From Pseudomonas sp. PB120 (GTDB lineage Bacteria > Pseudomonadota > Gammaproteobacteria > Pseudomonadales > Pseudomonadaceae): a DNA stretch of 64,000 bases. Below, piece after piece: positions 18,491 to 27,486 of this stretch. Under the pieces are notes generated by a model, which saw nothing but the letters and a program-made list of their open reading frames with translations, was not told where the DNA came from and searched no databases. The position numbers and the translations under genes were made by a program. The stretch lies in NCBI RefSeq assembly GCF_009761815.1, contig NZ_RWIN01000111.1:1-64000 (forward strand), given 5' to 3'. Within the stretch, counting starts at the first letter, position 1; every line of letters starts with the position of its first letter.

Positions 18491-19204
18491 ATGGACACGG
18501 AAAAGAGCAACAGCGACTGGAGTGACGCGGAGATTCAGGCTGCGGTCGACGCCTATCTCAGCATGCTGTCACGCGAGAAAAGCGGTCAGAAGGTCAATAA
18601 AGCACACGAGAATCGGGTCCTGCGCGAAGGTGCTTTAGCGGGTCGCACCAAAGGCTCGGTTGAGTTTCGGATGCAGAACATCTCTACCGTGTTGGTCGAA
18701 CTCGAACGAGACCGCATTGAGGGCTACAAACCCGCCAAGAATGTCGGCGCGAATGTTGCGCGCAGCATTCGTGAAGCGCTGAACGCAACGAGTACTTTAA
18801 CGCCGGAAGACTTTGCCCCGACCGCCGATGAGGCAATGCTAGAACAACGTGCAGCCAAACTTGAGAAGCAACCGTTCAAAGGCAAGCCGAAGGGGATTTT
18901 GAAACCACAACAAGTGTCGAGCTCGGGCAACGCTTTTGTACGCGATCCTGAGGTAAGAGCCTGGGTGCGAAAAGAGGCCAAGGGTATCTGCGAGGGTTGC
19001 GGAAAACCGGCGCCGTTTGAGAAGGACGGCAGGCCGTTTCTTGAGGTTCATCACGTTAAGCATTTGGCGCAGGAAGGTTCGGATCGCCCGAGCAATGCGG
19101 TGGCGCTGTGTCCGAATTGTCATCGACGTTGCCACTATTCGAGTGATCGGGATGAGTTCACTGCTTCGCTGTTTCAGAAGGTGAAGCGGTTGAAGATTGA
19201 GTGA
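18491..19204 (+). CDS. HNH endonuclease-domain protein
   Basis: A 237-residue protein. The C-terminal about 80 residues form a zinc-bound HNH/McrA-like nuclease: two CxxC pairs (CEGCGKPAPF and LCPNCHRRCHY) around EVHHVKHLAQEGSDRPSNAVAL, with the His-His and Asn of the active site. The N-terminal about 150 residues are charged and helical; a piece (GRTKGSVEFRMQNIS) resembles a DNA- or chromatin-binding segment seen in other HNH proteins. Such proteins occur in restriction and phage-defence loci. There is no methyltransferase partner nearby. A hairpin precedes the start. Confidence 0.83.
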   Translation: MDTEKSNSDWSDAEIQAAVDAYLSMLSREKSGQKVNKAHENRVLREGALAGRTKGSVEFRMQNISTVLVELERDRIEGYKPAKNVGANVARSIREALNATSTLTPEDFAPTADEAMLEQRAAKLEKQPFKGKPKGILKPQQVSSSGNAFVRDPEVRAWVRKEAKGICEGCGKPAPFEKDGRPFLEVHHVKHLAQEGSDRPSNAVALCPNCHRRCHYSSDRDEFTASLFQKVKRLKIE

Positions 19205-19447
19205 TTAGGCTTCTAAAACCTACGCTCACGAAGCCGTTGAGCCCTAAGGATTGCGCTGCAATCCCGACGAAAGAGAAACCGCGTAGAGTCATTCAGGATC
19301 CGTCCTACAGCCACGATTAACCACGTTCGTTAACGTCGCGCAGCCCATTTTCCGGGGCTGCCGATGGATGAACGAAAGGATGATCAGTGGCTGGCAACAA
19401 GGACATTCCGCGGATTAAGAATTCACCCTCCGGTGATGGGCATCACA

Positions 19448-19864
19448 TCACCTATCGCCATCCTTGGTCTTCGTTGTGGCTCGCAACGTAGCCACTCTAT
19501 TAAGCTGTCCTGCGGACTTGCGTTTAGGATTGGCGCCGCGAACGGGCGCTTTGGAAACCGGCTTTTGCTGCCCAAGCGGCGGCGTGTAAAGGGTTGTGGC
19601 AGCCATGGTCAGTCCCAGGCGCAACCCGAATTTTCTCAAGATGGCGTCGATGGTGCTGATGGTCGGATTACCCTTGTCCTTTTCGATCTGGTACAGGGCC
19701 TTGGTCGACATGTTGCACATGGCAGCAAAGGTTTCCTGATCCAGACCGGTCACCTCAAGCCGTAGCCGGCGAATAGAGGTCCCGAGGGTTTCGGTCCCTA
19801 TCCCGTGCTGCATCACGATGTCGTCAATGAGTTCCCTGCGCCCCTCGTTGGTGTTCTCTTTCAT
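19448..19864 (-). CDS. hipB: HipB-like XRE antitoxin, encoded downstream of HipA
   Basis: A 138-residue helix-turn-helix protein expected to bind HipA and its own promoter. The HTH spans about residues 25-80 (LRLEVTGLDQETFAAMCNMSTKALYQIEKDKGNPTISTIDAILRKFG). The C-terminal tail is basic and disordered (KPVSKAPVRGANPKRKS). The ATG at 19864 overlaps the hipA stop codon as ATGA, so translation is coupled; an ATG 12 nt upstream is possible. The toxin-first order is the reverse of E. coli hipBA. Confidence 0.82.
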   Translation of the reverse strand: MKENTNEGRRELIDDIVMQHGIGTETLGTSIRRLRLEVTGLDQETFAAMCNMSTKALYQIEKDKGNPTISTIDAILRKFGLRLGLTMAATTLYTPPLGQQKPVSKAPVRGANPKRKSAGQLNRVATLRATTKTKDGDR

Positions 19865-21177
19865 TGCAGCCCCCATTCAACCAGGCGCTTATCCAGATTG
19901 TTCATTGGAATAGACTGGGCGCGCCTCACTTCCTCTGGAAGATCGACCAGCAGATCCGGCAAAGCTCTAAACGTCTCAGTTGCTTCGAGCAGACGCTCGA
20001 AGAGCACGTCAGGGCCCACCACGTCCTGGAAGTATCCGCAGATCGCTCTCCAGTCAGGACTTCCCATATGCTCGGGCACCCACTTGGTGACTCGAGTAAC
20101 GCCTTCCGGATCGAGCACCATCGGTGCAAGGTCGTATATTGGCGCCAGCTCGAATTTGTCCCGATACCTGAAAATGGCCATGTTGCGCCCATGGTTATCC
20201 GAATTCCCCAGGATACGGTTCAGCAGGTCACGGCGTAGGTACTCAAATACCAGTTCCTCAAGCTCTCCCTCCTGCCCATTCTTACGCCACAGGTGGATCA
20301 GGCGGCTGAGCACATCCTCATGATTCATCCTCGAACCAGGCTCGGTGTTCCCACACACTGAATAAATTGACTCGACCGGAATCCTCTCCACCACGCCGTT
20401 GGCGACTCGCCTATCAAAGCGCGGCATCCACAGACTTGGCTTATCAGCTTCCTCCAGCACCAGTTCATCTGTGGATATCGTGTTCAAACCGAGCTGGGAT
20501 ATCGCTTTGTAGTAGTGGTACTCGGCCCGCAGGATGTTTTTGTCGCGCTCAGTGGCTTGGTTGCGAGCAAACTTCACCAACCAATGGCGACGCGCAAGCT
20601 CGTCAGAAAGCATCGCATCGGCATAAAGCGCTCCATCCCCATCCTCTACCATAAGCAGCTTTGGTGCTTCCCCCTGAGCACCCGTAGCACCGCCTAGCGC
20701 AGCGCCAGATTCATAGGCGTATTCGAGGAAGTTATTTGTTCTGTCTACGACTTCTTTGCGCGCAAAGGCCTCCCTGCGAGTCTGATCGATATGCTCGAAA
20801 GACTCCTTCACGCGCAAGTGCCCAATGGGGGAAGGCGTGCAGCGACTCAGGAGGAAAAAGCTCATGTCCATGCCATCAGGCTTTTCCCCACCGAATCGTT
20901 TCTGCAACGATTTACGAGCAGCGCCGGCTGGAATGATGTCGTAGACAAATGGGGGATAGCCGTTGCTATCGACAGGGTTCCAGCTCAGCGGTAGGTTCAC
21001 GCTGATGGCGGGCTCGAACGGCGTCTCTAGTTTATCGATGAAATCGACCAGGTAATGCTGGTCGTAAGATGCACTGCATCGCGACTCATCAACCTTCTGA
21101 ACGTTCGACACAGAAAGCGTCATTGCATCGTGCCAATGGCCTTCAATGAAAGTCTGGATCGTGAATTTTCCTGACAT
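19861..21177 (-). CDS. hipA: HipA-family serine/threonine kinase toxin
   Basis: A 438-residue HipA-fold kinase; E. coli HipA phosphorylates glutamyl-tRNA synthetase and causes growth arrest. Visible here are the ATP lysine in HWLVKFARN (Lys202), the catalytic loop LGNSDNHGRN (Asp327, Asn332) and the metal-binding Asp349 in APIYDLAPM. The GGATGAQGEAPKLL loop (about 162-175) corresponds to the E. coli loop carrying autophosphorylated Ser150, but no serine is present in it (nearest Ser157, plus a Thr165). It is the first gene of a two-gene operon with hipB. AT-rich DNA with imperfect repeats just upstream (about 21180-21300) is the likely autoregulated promoter. The target is not predictable from sequence. 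Confidence 0.88.
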   Translation of the reverse strand: MSGKFTIQTFIEGHWHDAMTLSVSNVQKVDESRCSASYDQHYLVDFIDKLETPFEPAISVNLPLSWNPVDSNGYPPFVYDIIPAGAARKSLQKRFGGEKPDGMDMSFFLLSRCTPSPIGHLRVKESFEHIDQTRREAFARKEVVDRTNNFLEYAYESGAALGGATGAQGEAPKLLMVEDGDGALYADAMLSDELARRHWLVKFARNQATERDKNILRAEYHYYKAISQLGLNTISTDELVLEEADKPSLWMPRFDRRVANGVVERIPVESIYSVCGNTEPGSRMNHEDVLSRLIHLWRKNGQEGELEELVFEYLRRDLLNRILGNSDNHGRNMAIFRYRDKFELAPIYDLAPMVLDPEGVTRVTKWVPEHMGSPDWRAICGYFQDVVGPDVLFERLLEATETFRALPDLLVDLPEEVRRAQSIPMNNLDKRLVEWGLQ

Positions 21178-21435
21178 GGCGCGCCATATAATCGGAACTA
21201 TGATGCCGACTACTGTGACTCAACCCTTCACTTTCAGCAATATAATTCTGACTACCCAGGGAACCCACCTAAAAACCGGTATTTTAATGCCGATCATATC
21301 GATCTGGGTGGCTCCGTTGGTTTTGAGAGTCGCAATCCGGCTCGGCGGATTTTGCACCAAGTCGAAAACAGTCAGTGCAACCCGCTCCACCTCCCGCTAT
21401 TAATACCCTTCCCCACTCAAGGACCCGAGCCCACC

Positions 21436-22425
21436 ATGAAATTCGACCTCGCCTACTGCCTCAGCCTCGACGACAAGCTGTCGATCTATGACGTGCGCGA
21501 TCTGAATTTCGACGAAACCATGGAGTTTGATTCCGCCAAGGAACACTTCCAATGCCCCAACGACGCATGCAGGGCGACATTCGATGCGGCAAACGTACTG
21601 ACGACGTTCAATGCCAAAAACGTGAATTACGTCCGCACCCCGCACTTCAAGAACACGCCCAGCACCCGGCATGTCGCGGATTGTCCTTACGTCAGTCTCA
21701 AGGCACCGGCGTCCGGTGTGGATGCTGACAGCGCGGAAACGGATGACAGTCGTGAGGAGCATTTCCCGTCGGAATTGTTGCTGACTCGGCGTCAGTATGT
21801 GCGTAAGCCGTCGAACCCGGCGGTGGCGGCGGATGCAACGCGGGATGATCCGAAACCGCTTACACAGCACAACGATACCGATCACCCAAGCCACGAATCA
21901 GCGCCGGATAAGACCAGCGTCTTCGCCCACCCGGTGGAGTGTTTTGTCTCGAATTTCGAGGACAAGGAGTTACTCAAGCGCGTGCCGCTGAAGATTGGCG
22001 AGCACACGGCGCCTTATGGGTCGTTCTTCAAGAAGATCGAATACCTGACGGACAACAAGGGGCTGATTTACTGGGGCAGGATCAAGGAGATCAAGGATTA
22101 CACGCAGAGTTTTCGTATCGATTTCGAGCAGAAGGTGTGGTTCAAGCAAGCGGATGAGGCGAAGAAGAAGCCTTATTCGGTCAACGTTTACCTGAGTAAG
22201 AAGCTGATCGAGAACTACCGCAAGCGCAAAGCGTTTCTGGAGGAGATCAAGCATGCCATCGACAGTGAAGCGGAGTTGTATTGTTTCTTTTATGGCGTGA
22301 CGCCGGAGTTGAAGCAGGTGCCGAGCAAGAAAAACCCCGAGCAGACGTTCGGGGTGTTCAGTGCGAATATCGAGAACCTGGATCACTTTATTATTCGTGA
22401 GGCACCGGGGTTGGAGGCGAAGTGA
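21436..22425 (+). CDS. Hypothetical protein with N-terminal Cys/His zinc-ribbon-like segment
   Basis: 329 residues, not assigned to a family. Residues about 38-85 have a CPNDAC pair, then HFKN...RHVADCPY, giving a Cys/Cys/His/Cys pattern that could bind zinc. A low-complexity acidic linker (about 90-165) leads to a C-terminal domain of about 150 residues rich in Lys, Phe and Tyr (GSFFKKIEYLTDNKGLIYWGRIKEIKDY). The ATG at 21436 follows AAGGA; an upstream in-frame start would add 28 unconvincing residues. It lies beside hipBA, HNH and BRO-N genes, so a role in nucleic-acid sensing or defence is possible but only by association. Confidence 0.7.
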   Translation: MKFDLAYCLSLDDKLSIYDVRDLNFDETMEFDSAKEHFQCPNDACRATFDAANVLTTFNAKNVNYVRTPHFKNTPSTRHVADCPYVSLKAPASGVDADSAETDDSREEHFPSELLLTRRQYVRKPSNPAVAADATRDDPKPLTQHNDTDHPSHESAPDKTSVFAHPVECFVSNFEDKELLKRVPLKIGEHTAPYGSFFKKIEYLTDNKGLIYWGRIKEIKDYTQSFRIDFEQKVWFKQADEAKKKPYSVNVYLSKKLIENYRKRKAFLEEIKHAIDSEAELYCFFYGVTPELKQVPSKKNPEQTFGVFSANIENLDHFIIREAPGLEAK

Positions 22426-22431
22426 CGGCGT

Positions 22432-23247
22432 TCAATTCAGGCACATGCTGAGCATCACCAGGACCAGTAAAGCGATGTACACCCGCGCATGTGTCCGGTC
22501 TGGAATCCGCCCGATCCAAGGCGTAGCCAATCGAATCCCCACCAATGATCCCATCGTCAAAACTGCAAACGCCAGCAAGTCCACATAGCCGACAAACCAC
22601 ACGCCCAGATCAGACTCGGTAAACCCCGCCATCGCCATGTAAGTCAGCGTCCCGGCCAGCGCCACGGGCAGGCTTAGTGGATTAGCCATGGACGTTGCCT
22701 GGGACATGCTCAACCCGCATCGACGCAATAACGGCACGGTCATGACGCTGCCGCCCACACCGAGAAACGTGGCGATGGCGCCGATTCCTACACCGCCGCC
22801 GGACGCTTCCGCCCTTCCCAATCGTCGTGGGATTGCGTTACCAGCGCGAGTAAGAAATCCGCGTCGGAACAAGCAATCCACAAGGGTTACGCCCAGGTAG
22901 GCAATGAATGCATAGCGAATCACCTCACCGCTCACCCACATCGCTGCCACTGCACCTACCACTGCGCCAATCCCGATAAACCCACCCAACGGCCACAGGT
23001 AATGTCGAATCAGATTACCTGCGCGGTGATGTTTTCCAGTGGCGACCAGCGCGTTGACGATCATCACGCAGGTCGAGGTGGAGACGGCAATGTGCATCGC
23101 CGATTGGCCGATGGGGTCGTCGGCACCGTGGCTCGCCATGAGCATTCGGTACAACAACGGCACGACGACGAAGCCGCCGCCGAAGCCGAACAGCACGGCG
23201 GTAACGCCGGTCACGCAGCCGAAGAGTGTCAGCAGGAGATAGAACAT
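22432..23247 (-). CDS. TauE/SafE-family membrane exporter
   Basis: A 271-residue inner-membrane protein with about eight hydrophobic helices in two similar halves, each starting with a Gly-rich helix (GVTAVLFGFGGGFVVVPLL and AIATFLGVGGSVMTVPLL), the TauE/SafE duplication. The family exports sulfite, sulfoacetate or other organic anions. It converges on the preceding hypothetical gene with a 6-nt gap and diverges from an AraC-family gene that may control it. Confidence 0.9.
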   Translation of the reverse strand: MFYLLLTLFGCVTGVTAVLFGFGGGFVVVPLLYRMLMASHGADDPIGQSAMHIAVSTSTCVMIVNALVATGKHHRAGNLIRHYLWPLGGFIGIGAVVGAVAAMWVSGEVIRYAFIAYLGVTLVDCLFRRGFLTRAGNAIPRRLGRAEASGGGVGIGAIATFLGVGGSVMTVPLLRRCGLSMSQATSMANPLSLPVALAGTLTYMAMAGFTESDLGVWFVGYVDLLAFAVLTMGSLVGIRLATPWIGRIPDRTHARVYIALLVLVMLSMCLN

Positions 23248-23359
23248 TGCGCGTCGTCCGTTGGTTGGGAGTGGTCGACGATAGAGCGATGCGGCTTGGC
23301 CTACTTCAGCAAGTCAGCCAATAATGTTTGTGTTTACGCCAATTGCTGGAAGCCGCTCG

Positions 23360-24136
23360 ATGCGCAATGTTTCGATTAATGTGCTGGATGACACGCCACG
23401 TTCGGTGGTGGCGATCGGTACGGATTATTCCTACGGGCATGTGTTGCCTCGTCATACGCACCGGCGGGCGCAGTTGTTGTATGGCGCTACCGGCGTGATG
23501 CAGGTCAGTACGCATGACGGCAACTGGGTGGTGCCGCCTCAGCGGGCGGTGTGGATTCCGGCGGGGGTGGCGCATGAGGTGTTGATGCTGGGGGTGAGCA
23601 CGCGGAGTTTGTACATCGAACCGCTGGCGGTTGATCTGGGAAGTCGTTGTCAGGTGATCAGTATTTCGCCGTTGATGCGGCATTTGCTGATGGAGGCAGT
23701 GGAGATCCCGCTGGCGTACGACGAGGCCGGTCGTGATGGGGCGTTGATCGACTTGCTGTTGCATGAATTGGCACGCAGTGCTCACTTGCCGTTGCACATT
23801 CCATTGCCGGTGGACGCGCGACTGCTTGGGCTGTGCAAGGGCTTTTTGCAGCGGCCGGATGCGCATCAGTCGCCGCAGCAATGGGCCGATCAGTTGCACA
23901 TCAGTTTGCGCACGTTCAATCGCTTGTTTCGCCAGCAGACTGACCTGAGTTTCAGCCAATGGCGGCAGCGGGCCTGTGTGGTGCTGGCACTTGCACGGCT
24001 GGCGGTGGGCGAGCCGGTGACGCGCATTGCCCTGGATTTCGGTTATGACAGCCCGGCGGCGTTCTCGACGATGTTTCGCCGTGTGTTGGGTCATGCGCCG
24101 TCCGTCTGGTTGGAGGGAGCGAAAGCGCAAAAATAA
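23360..24136 (+). CDS. AraC-family transcriptional regulator with N-terminal cupin
   Basis: 258 residues from the ATG at 23360, which has GGA spaced 9 nt upstream. The N-terminal cupin (HVLPRHTHRRAQLLYGATGVMQV and VPPQRAVWIPAGVAHEV) probably senses a small molecule. The C-terminal AraC HTH reads WADQLHISLRTFNRLFRQQ and VTRIALDFGYDSPAAFSTMFRRVLG. Divergent from the TauE/SafE gene across about 110 nt, so it is the likely regulator of that exporter; the ligand is unknown. Confidence 0.9.
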   Translation: MRNVSINVLDDTPRSVVAIGTDYSYGHVLPRHTHRRAQLLYGATGVMQVSTHDGNWVVPPQRAVWIPAGVAHEVLMLGVSTRSLYIEPLAVDLGSRCQVISISPLMRHLLMEAVEIPLAYDEAGRDGALIDLLLHELARSAHLPLHIPLPVDARLLGLCKGFLQRPDAHQSPQQWADQLHISLRTFNRLFRQQTDLSFSQWRQRACVVLALARLAVGEPVTRIALDFGYDSPAAFSTMFRRVLGHAPSVWLEGAKAQK

Positions 24137-24220
24137 AAAAATCAATTTGATCCAGGCTCAAAACAACTGTACAAAAACACAGTACATTTTGAATCAGCAC
24201 TCTCGAGCCCGGAGAACACC

Positions 24221-24538
24221 ATGGCCTCTTATGCGATGAAAATCACCCTGGAACGTATCGCCCTCTTCCAATTCACCCCCGCCCATTGCGCCCAGGCCCG
24301 GGCGATGTTGGGTTGGAGCGTTGATGAGCTTTCCCGGGAGTCTGGCGTTTCGGTCGACGCGATTGAGCGGTTTGAGGCCAAGCGTGAGGTGTCGGATTTG
24401 ACCCGATTGACGTTGGCGTATCGGTTTGAATCTGAGGGGTTGGTGTTTTTCCCGGGGTTTGCGCCGGGACGGGGGATGAATATGAGGGGGCCGGCAGCTG
24501 AGTCGGTGGGGCGGGGTGATTTTGCGAGGGTTGAGTGA
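24221..24538 (+). CDS. Small XRE-family helix-turn-helix protein
   Basis: 105 residues. The HTH covers about residues 20-65 (CAQARAMLGWSVDELSRESGVSVDAIERFEAKREVSDLTRLTLAYRFESEGLVFFPG); the tail is Gly-rich. This layout, ending with GLVFFPG, is common in small Pseudomonas and phage-type regulators. GGAG lies before the ATG. No evident partner toxin. Confidence 0.82.
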   Translation: MASYAMKITLERIALFQFTPAHCAQARAMLGWSVDELSRESGVSVDAIERFEAKREVSDLTRLTLAYRFESEGLVFFPGFAPGRGMNMRGPAAESVGRGDFARVE

Positions 24539-24605
24539 TGTGGCAGATCGCAACTCCAACACGTGTCAGCGTTTGAGTTGCGACCTGATTTACGTTGGTT
24601 AGTGA

Positions 24606-26093
24606 CTAGGGCTTGAACCCTGGGGTCGGCCTTGCGTTGGACGCCTGTTCATAACCATACGCCAACGCCAGAAGTGCGGCATCGCTCCAGCGGGTTCCGA
24701 AGAACAGCACTGACGTGGGCACTCCGTCATCGTCCACTCCAGAAGGCATCATGATGCCGGGATATCCCGCCAGCGGTATGACGTTCAAACCAGGGGAACC
24801 CACATCCAGGACCATGGCATCCAGTTGATGTTCAATCAGCAGGTTGTCGATGATGGCCGCGTTTTCACTTTGAATTTTTTGCCACGACTCGTTGTAAGTG
24901 GCCTCGTCAAAATCGATGTTGCTGGCTGCGCTCAAGGTAGCTTGCCCATAGCCTTCAGCGCCGGATGAGCGATTGTTGTATTGCAGAAGATCATCCAGCG
25001 TCTGGATGGCAAGACCGGATCGCGTCGCAAGGTATTGGGGAAGATGCCGCTTGATCCCCATCGAGAAGGCCCTGTCCACGGCCTCTGGGGTTTGCGATTC
25101 AGGGTCATTGAAATCCACCGGAATCAATTGGGCCCCAGCGGCCTGCATGACTTCCAGCGCCTGGGAAAATTGAGGGTCGCTTTGTCCCGCTTCGCTGGTT
25201 GTATCGAACTTGACTGGAAAACCGATTCGCCGCCCCACCAGCGAATTTGGAAGCAACATTGCTGTGTAGTCCACACCACTGAGGGCCAAAGGTTTTTTGA
25301 TCGATTCAGCATCGTCGCTGCCCGTCATCGCATTCAATAGCAGTGCTGCCTCGCGGACCGTCCTCGTCATCGGTCCGGGGGTATCGACTTTATGACTGAT
25401 AGGAACGATGCCACTGCGACTCAGCAGGCCCACAGTAGGCTTGAGGCCCACCACGCCGTTGATGGACGCCGGCGCGACAATCGAGCCAGCGGTTTCCGTT
25501 CCAACGGCCAACGGTGCAAACCCTGCGGCAACCGCTGCGCCGGAACCTGAGCTGGAACCTAAGGGTGTGACGCTCAATACGTGCGGATTTTTGGTTTGCC
25601 CACCCCGGCCGCTCCAACCATCCGGAATGCCCGTTCCACGAAAACCGGCCCATTCACTGAGGTTGGTTTTCCCCAGGATGATCGCTCCGGCGGCCCGGAG
25701 CTGCTGCACAATAAAAGCATCCTTTGAGGCCGGTTGCCCGACCATGGCCAATGATCCGGCGCTGGTCTGCATCTGATCGTAGGTATTGATATTGTCTTTG
25801 AGCAATACCGGAATGCCATGCAGCGGACCCCGGACATGTCCACGCCGTCGCTCTTTGTCCAGTGATTCAGCGATGGCCATGGCATCGGGGTTGAGTTCGA
25901 TGATCGCGTTGAGTGCCGGTCCTTGTTTATCCAGCGCCTGGATCCGGTTCAGCAGGTACTGCACGAACGCCGCAGCACTCAATTGATTGCACGCCATGCG
26001 CAGTGTGAGTTCATCGACACTTAAATATTCCAGCCCCGATTCGGGAGCCGGCATTGGCGCATAGCCCTTTAAACTGTCATCCATGTGATCCAT
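24606..26093 (-). CDS. Amidase-signature family protein
   Basis: 495 residues with the amidase signature fold that hydrolyses carboxamides. The Ser-cisSer-Lys triad is visible as Lys99 (IPVLLKDNI), the serine cluster at about 180-182 (LGSSSGSGAA) and nucleophile Ser204 (GTETAGSIVAP). No partner GatB/GatC genes lie nearby and it is more like stand-alone amidases that act on peptide amides or amino acid amides. A second ATG (26084) has better ribosome-site spacing than the one at 26093. Substrate unknown. Confidence 0.9.
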   Translation of the reverse strand: MDHMDDSLKGYAPMPAPESGLEYLSVDELTLRMACNQLSAAAFVQYLLNRIQALDKQGPALNAIIELNPDAMAIAESLDKERRRGHVRGPLHGIPVLLKDNINTYDQMQTSAGSLAMVGQPASKDAFIVQQLRAAGAIILGKTNLSEWAGFRGTGIPDGWSGRGGQTKNPHVLSVTPLGSSSGSGAAVAAGFAPLAVGTETAGSIVAPASINGVVGLKPTVGLLSRSGIVPISHKVDTPGPMTRTVREAALLLNAMTGSDDAESIKKPLALSGVDYTAMLLPNSLVGRRIGFPVKFDTTSEAGQSDPQFSQALEVMQAAGAQLIPVDFNDPESQTPEAVDRAFSMGIKRHLPQYLATRSGLAIQTLDDLLQYNNRSSGAEGYGQATLSAASNIDFDEATYNESWQKIQSENAAIIDNLLIEHQLDAMVLDVGSPGLNVIPLAGYPGIMMPSGVDDDGVPTSVLFFGTRWSDAALLALAYGYEQASNARPTPGFKP

Positions 26094-26216
26094 ATCCCTG
26101 TGATAACTGAAAGCGAGTGAATGAGCTCACTCGCTTTCCAGCCTACAGACGCTGCTGGAAATATCCGTCATCTACCGGCGCTGGATCACGTATGAATATT
26201 CGTCTCTATCTGTAGT

Positions 26217-27269
26217 TCAGCCGACGCTCTGCTGGTAAACCTGCTGCTCGACTTCATACCACCACGCACTCCCCCGCTGTGGGTGCATCACGTTAAACGC
26301 CTCACCCATCTGCGGCGTAGTGATCGACACATTCCGTTCCCAGGCCAACGCGAGGATTCGGTCAAACGGTTCATACCAGGCATGCATCGACAGGTCGAAC
26401 GTGCCGTTGTGGATCGGCAGTAACCAGCGGCCTTTCAGGTCGATATGCGCTTGCAGGGTTTGCTCGGGTTGCATGTGCACGTGTGGCCACTCGACGTTAT
26501 AGGCGCCGGTTTCCATGAGGGTCAGGTCGAACGGACCATACTGTTCGCCGATGCGTTTAAAGCCATCGAAATAACCGCTGTCGCCGCTGAAGAAAATCCG
26601 CGTGTCGCCGTCGATCATCACCCACGAGGCCCACAGTGTGCTGTTGCCGTCGAACAGGCCGCGACCGGAAAAGTGTTGCGACGGTGTAGCGATGAATCGA
26701 ATGCCATCGACTTCGGTGCCCTGCCACCAGTCCATTTGGCGCACTTTGCTGGCGTCGATACCCCATTTGATCAGGGTGTCGCCGACGCCCAGTGGCGTCA
26801 GGAAGTAGTTGGTTTTGTCCGCCAGTTTGAGCACGGCCTGATAATCGAGGTGGTCGTAGTGATCATGGGACAGGATCACCGCTTCGATCGGCGGCAAGTC
26901 TTCGAGGCAGATCGGTGGCTGGTGGAAGCGCTTCGGGCCGGCCCATTGCACGGGCGAGGCGCGCTCGGCGAAGACCGGGTCGGTGATCCAGAATTTGTCC
27001 CGCAGCTTGAGCAATACCGTGGAGTGGCCGAGGCGGTAGATGCTGTGATTGGGAGCGGCAATCAGCGCGGCCTGCGTCAGGGTTTGCACAGGGACGGGCG
27101 CAGTCGGGCGGGTGCTGCGCGGTTTGTGGAAGATCATGTTCCACATGATGCGCACCATTTTGCGAAACCCTTCGCGCTGTACCGGCGCATGGTTTTTGAA
27201 GTGACCTTCGACCTGGCGCGAAGATTCAGGTTCGCAGACGGTGTCCGCTGGGGAAGTTGTAGTGGCCAT
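26217..27269 (-). CDS. MBL-fold metallo-hydrolase (NAPE-PLD-like)
   Basis: 350 residues from the ATG at 27269, which has GGAG 10 nt upstream. The metal motif SHDHYDHLDY, later TPSQHFSGRGLFD, FSGDSGYFDG and the C-terminal LPIHNGTFDL are those of the NAPE-PLD/UlaG-like branch of metallo-beta-lactamase-fold hydrolases, which cleave phosphodiesters or lactones. There is no signal peptide. Divergent from a TetR gene across a clear palindrome, so it is probably de-repressed by an unknown ligand. Confidence 0.9.
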   Translation of the reverse strand: MATTTSPADTVCEPESSRQVEGHFKNHAPVQREGFRKMVRIMWNMIFHKPRSTRPTAPVPVQTLTQAALIAAPNHSIYRLGHSTVLLKLRDKFWITDPVFAERASPVQWAGPKRFHQPPICLEDLPPIEAVILSHDHYDHLDYQAVLKLADKTNYFLTPLGVGDTLIKWGIDASKVRQMDWWQGTEVDGIRFIATPSQHFSGRGLFDGNSTLWASWVMIDGDTRIFFSGDSGYFDGFKRIGEQYGPFDLTLMETGAYNVEWPHVHMQPEQTLQAHIDLKGRWLLPIHNGTFDLSMHAWYEPFDRILALAWERNVSITTPQMGEAFNVMHPQRGSAWWYEVEQQVYQQSVG

Positions 27270-27391
27270 GACTGAGTGACTCCAGAAAAACCGCAAGGTT
27301 GCGGCTGTTCACGGTGGGACGATAAATGGCCAAAGCACGCACGCATCAGCCGGGACTTTCGAATAATCACTGCACAGGATTAACAAAACAT

Positions 27392-27407
27392 TACACTGCA
27401 CAGTGTA
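27392..27407. promoter_or_regulatory. Palindromic operator between the MBL hydrolase and TetR genes
   Basis: TACACTG-CA-CAGTGTA: two perfect 7-bp arms with a 2-bp centre. It lies 80 nt before tetR and 123 nt before the hydrolase start and is the only strong palindrome of the region. Assigned to the divergent TetR protein by position. Confidence 0.65.
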
Positions 27408-27486
27408 GTTTCTAGGTTGCATCAAACCTGATCACAAGTAAACTGCCGAGTGTAATTCTTCATTTTCTTCCTGCCGAAGCGTATTT

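Noticed and set aside
17848..19204. Intact prophage around the BRO-N and HNH genes
   Set aside because: No integrase, structural, lysis or packaging genes and no att repeats are visible.
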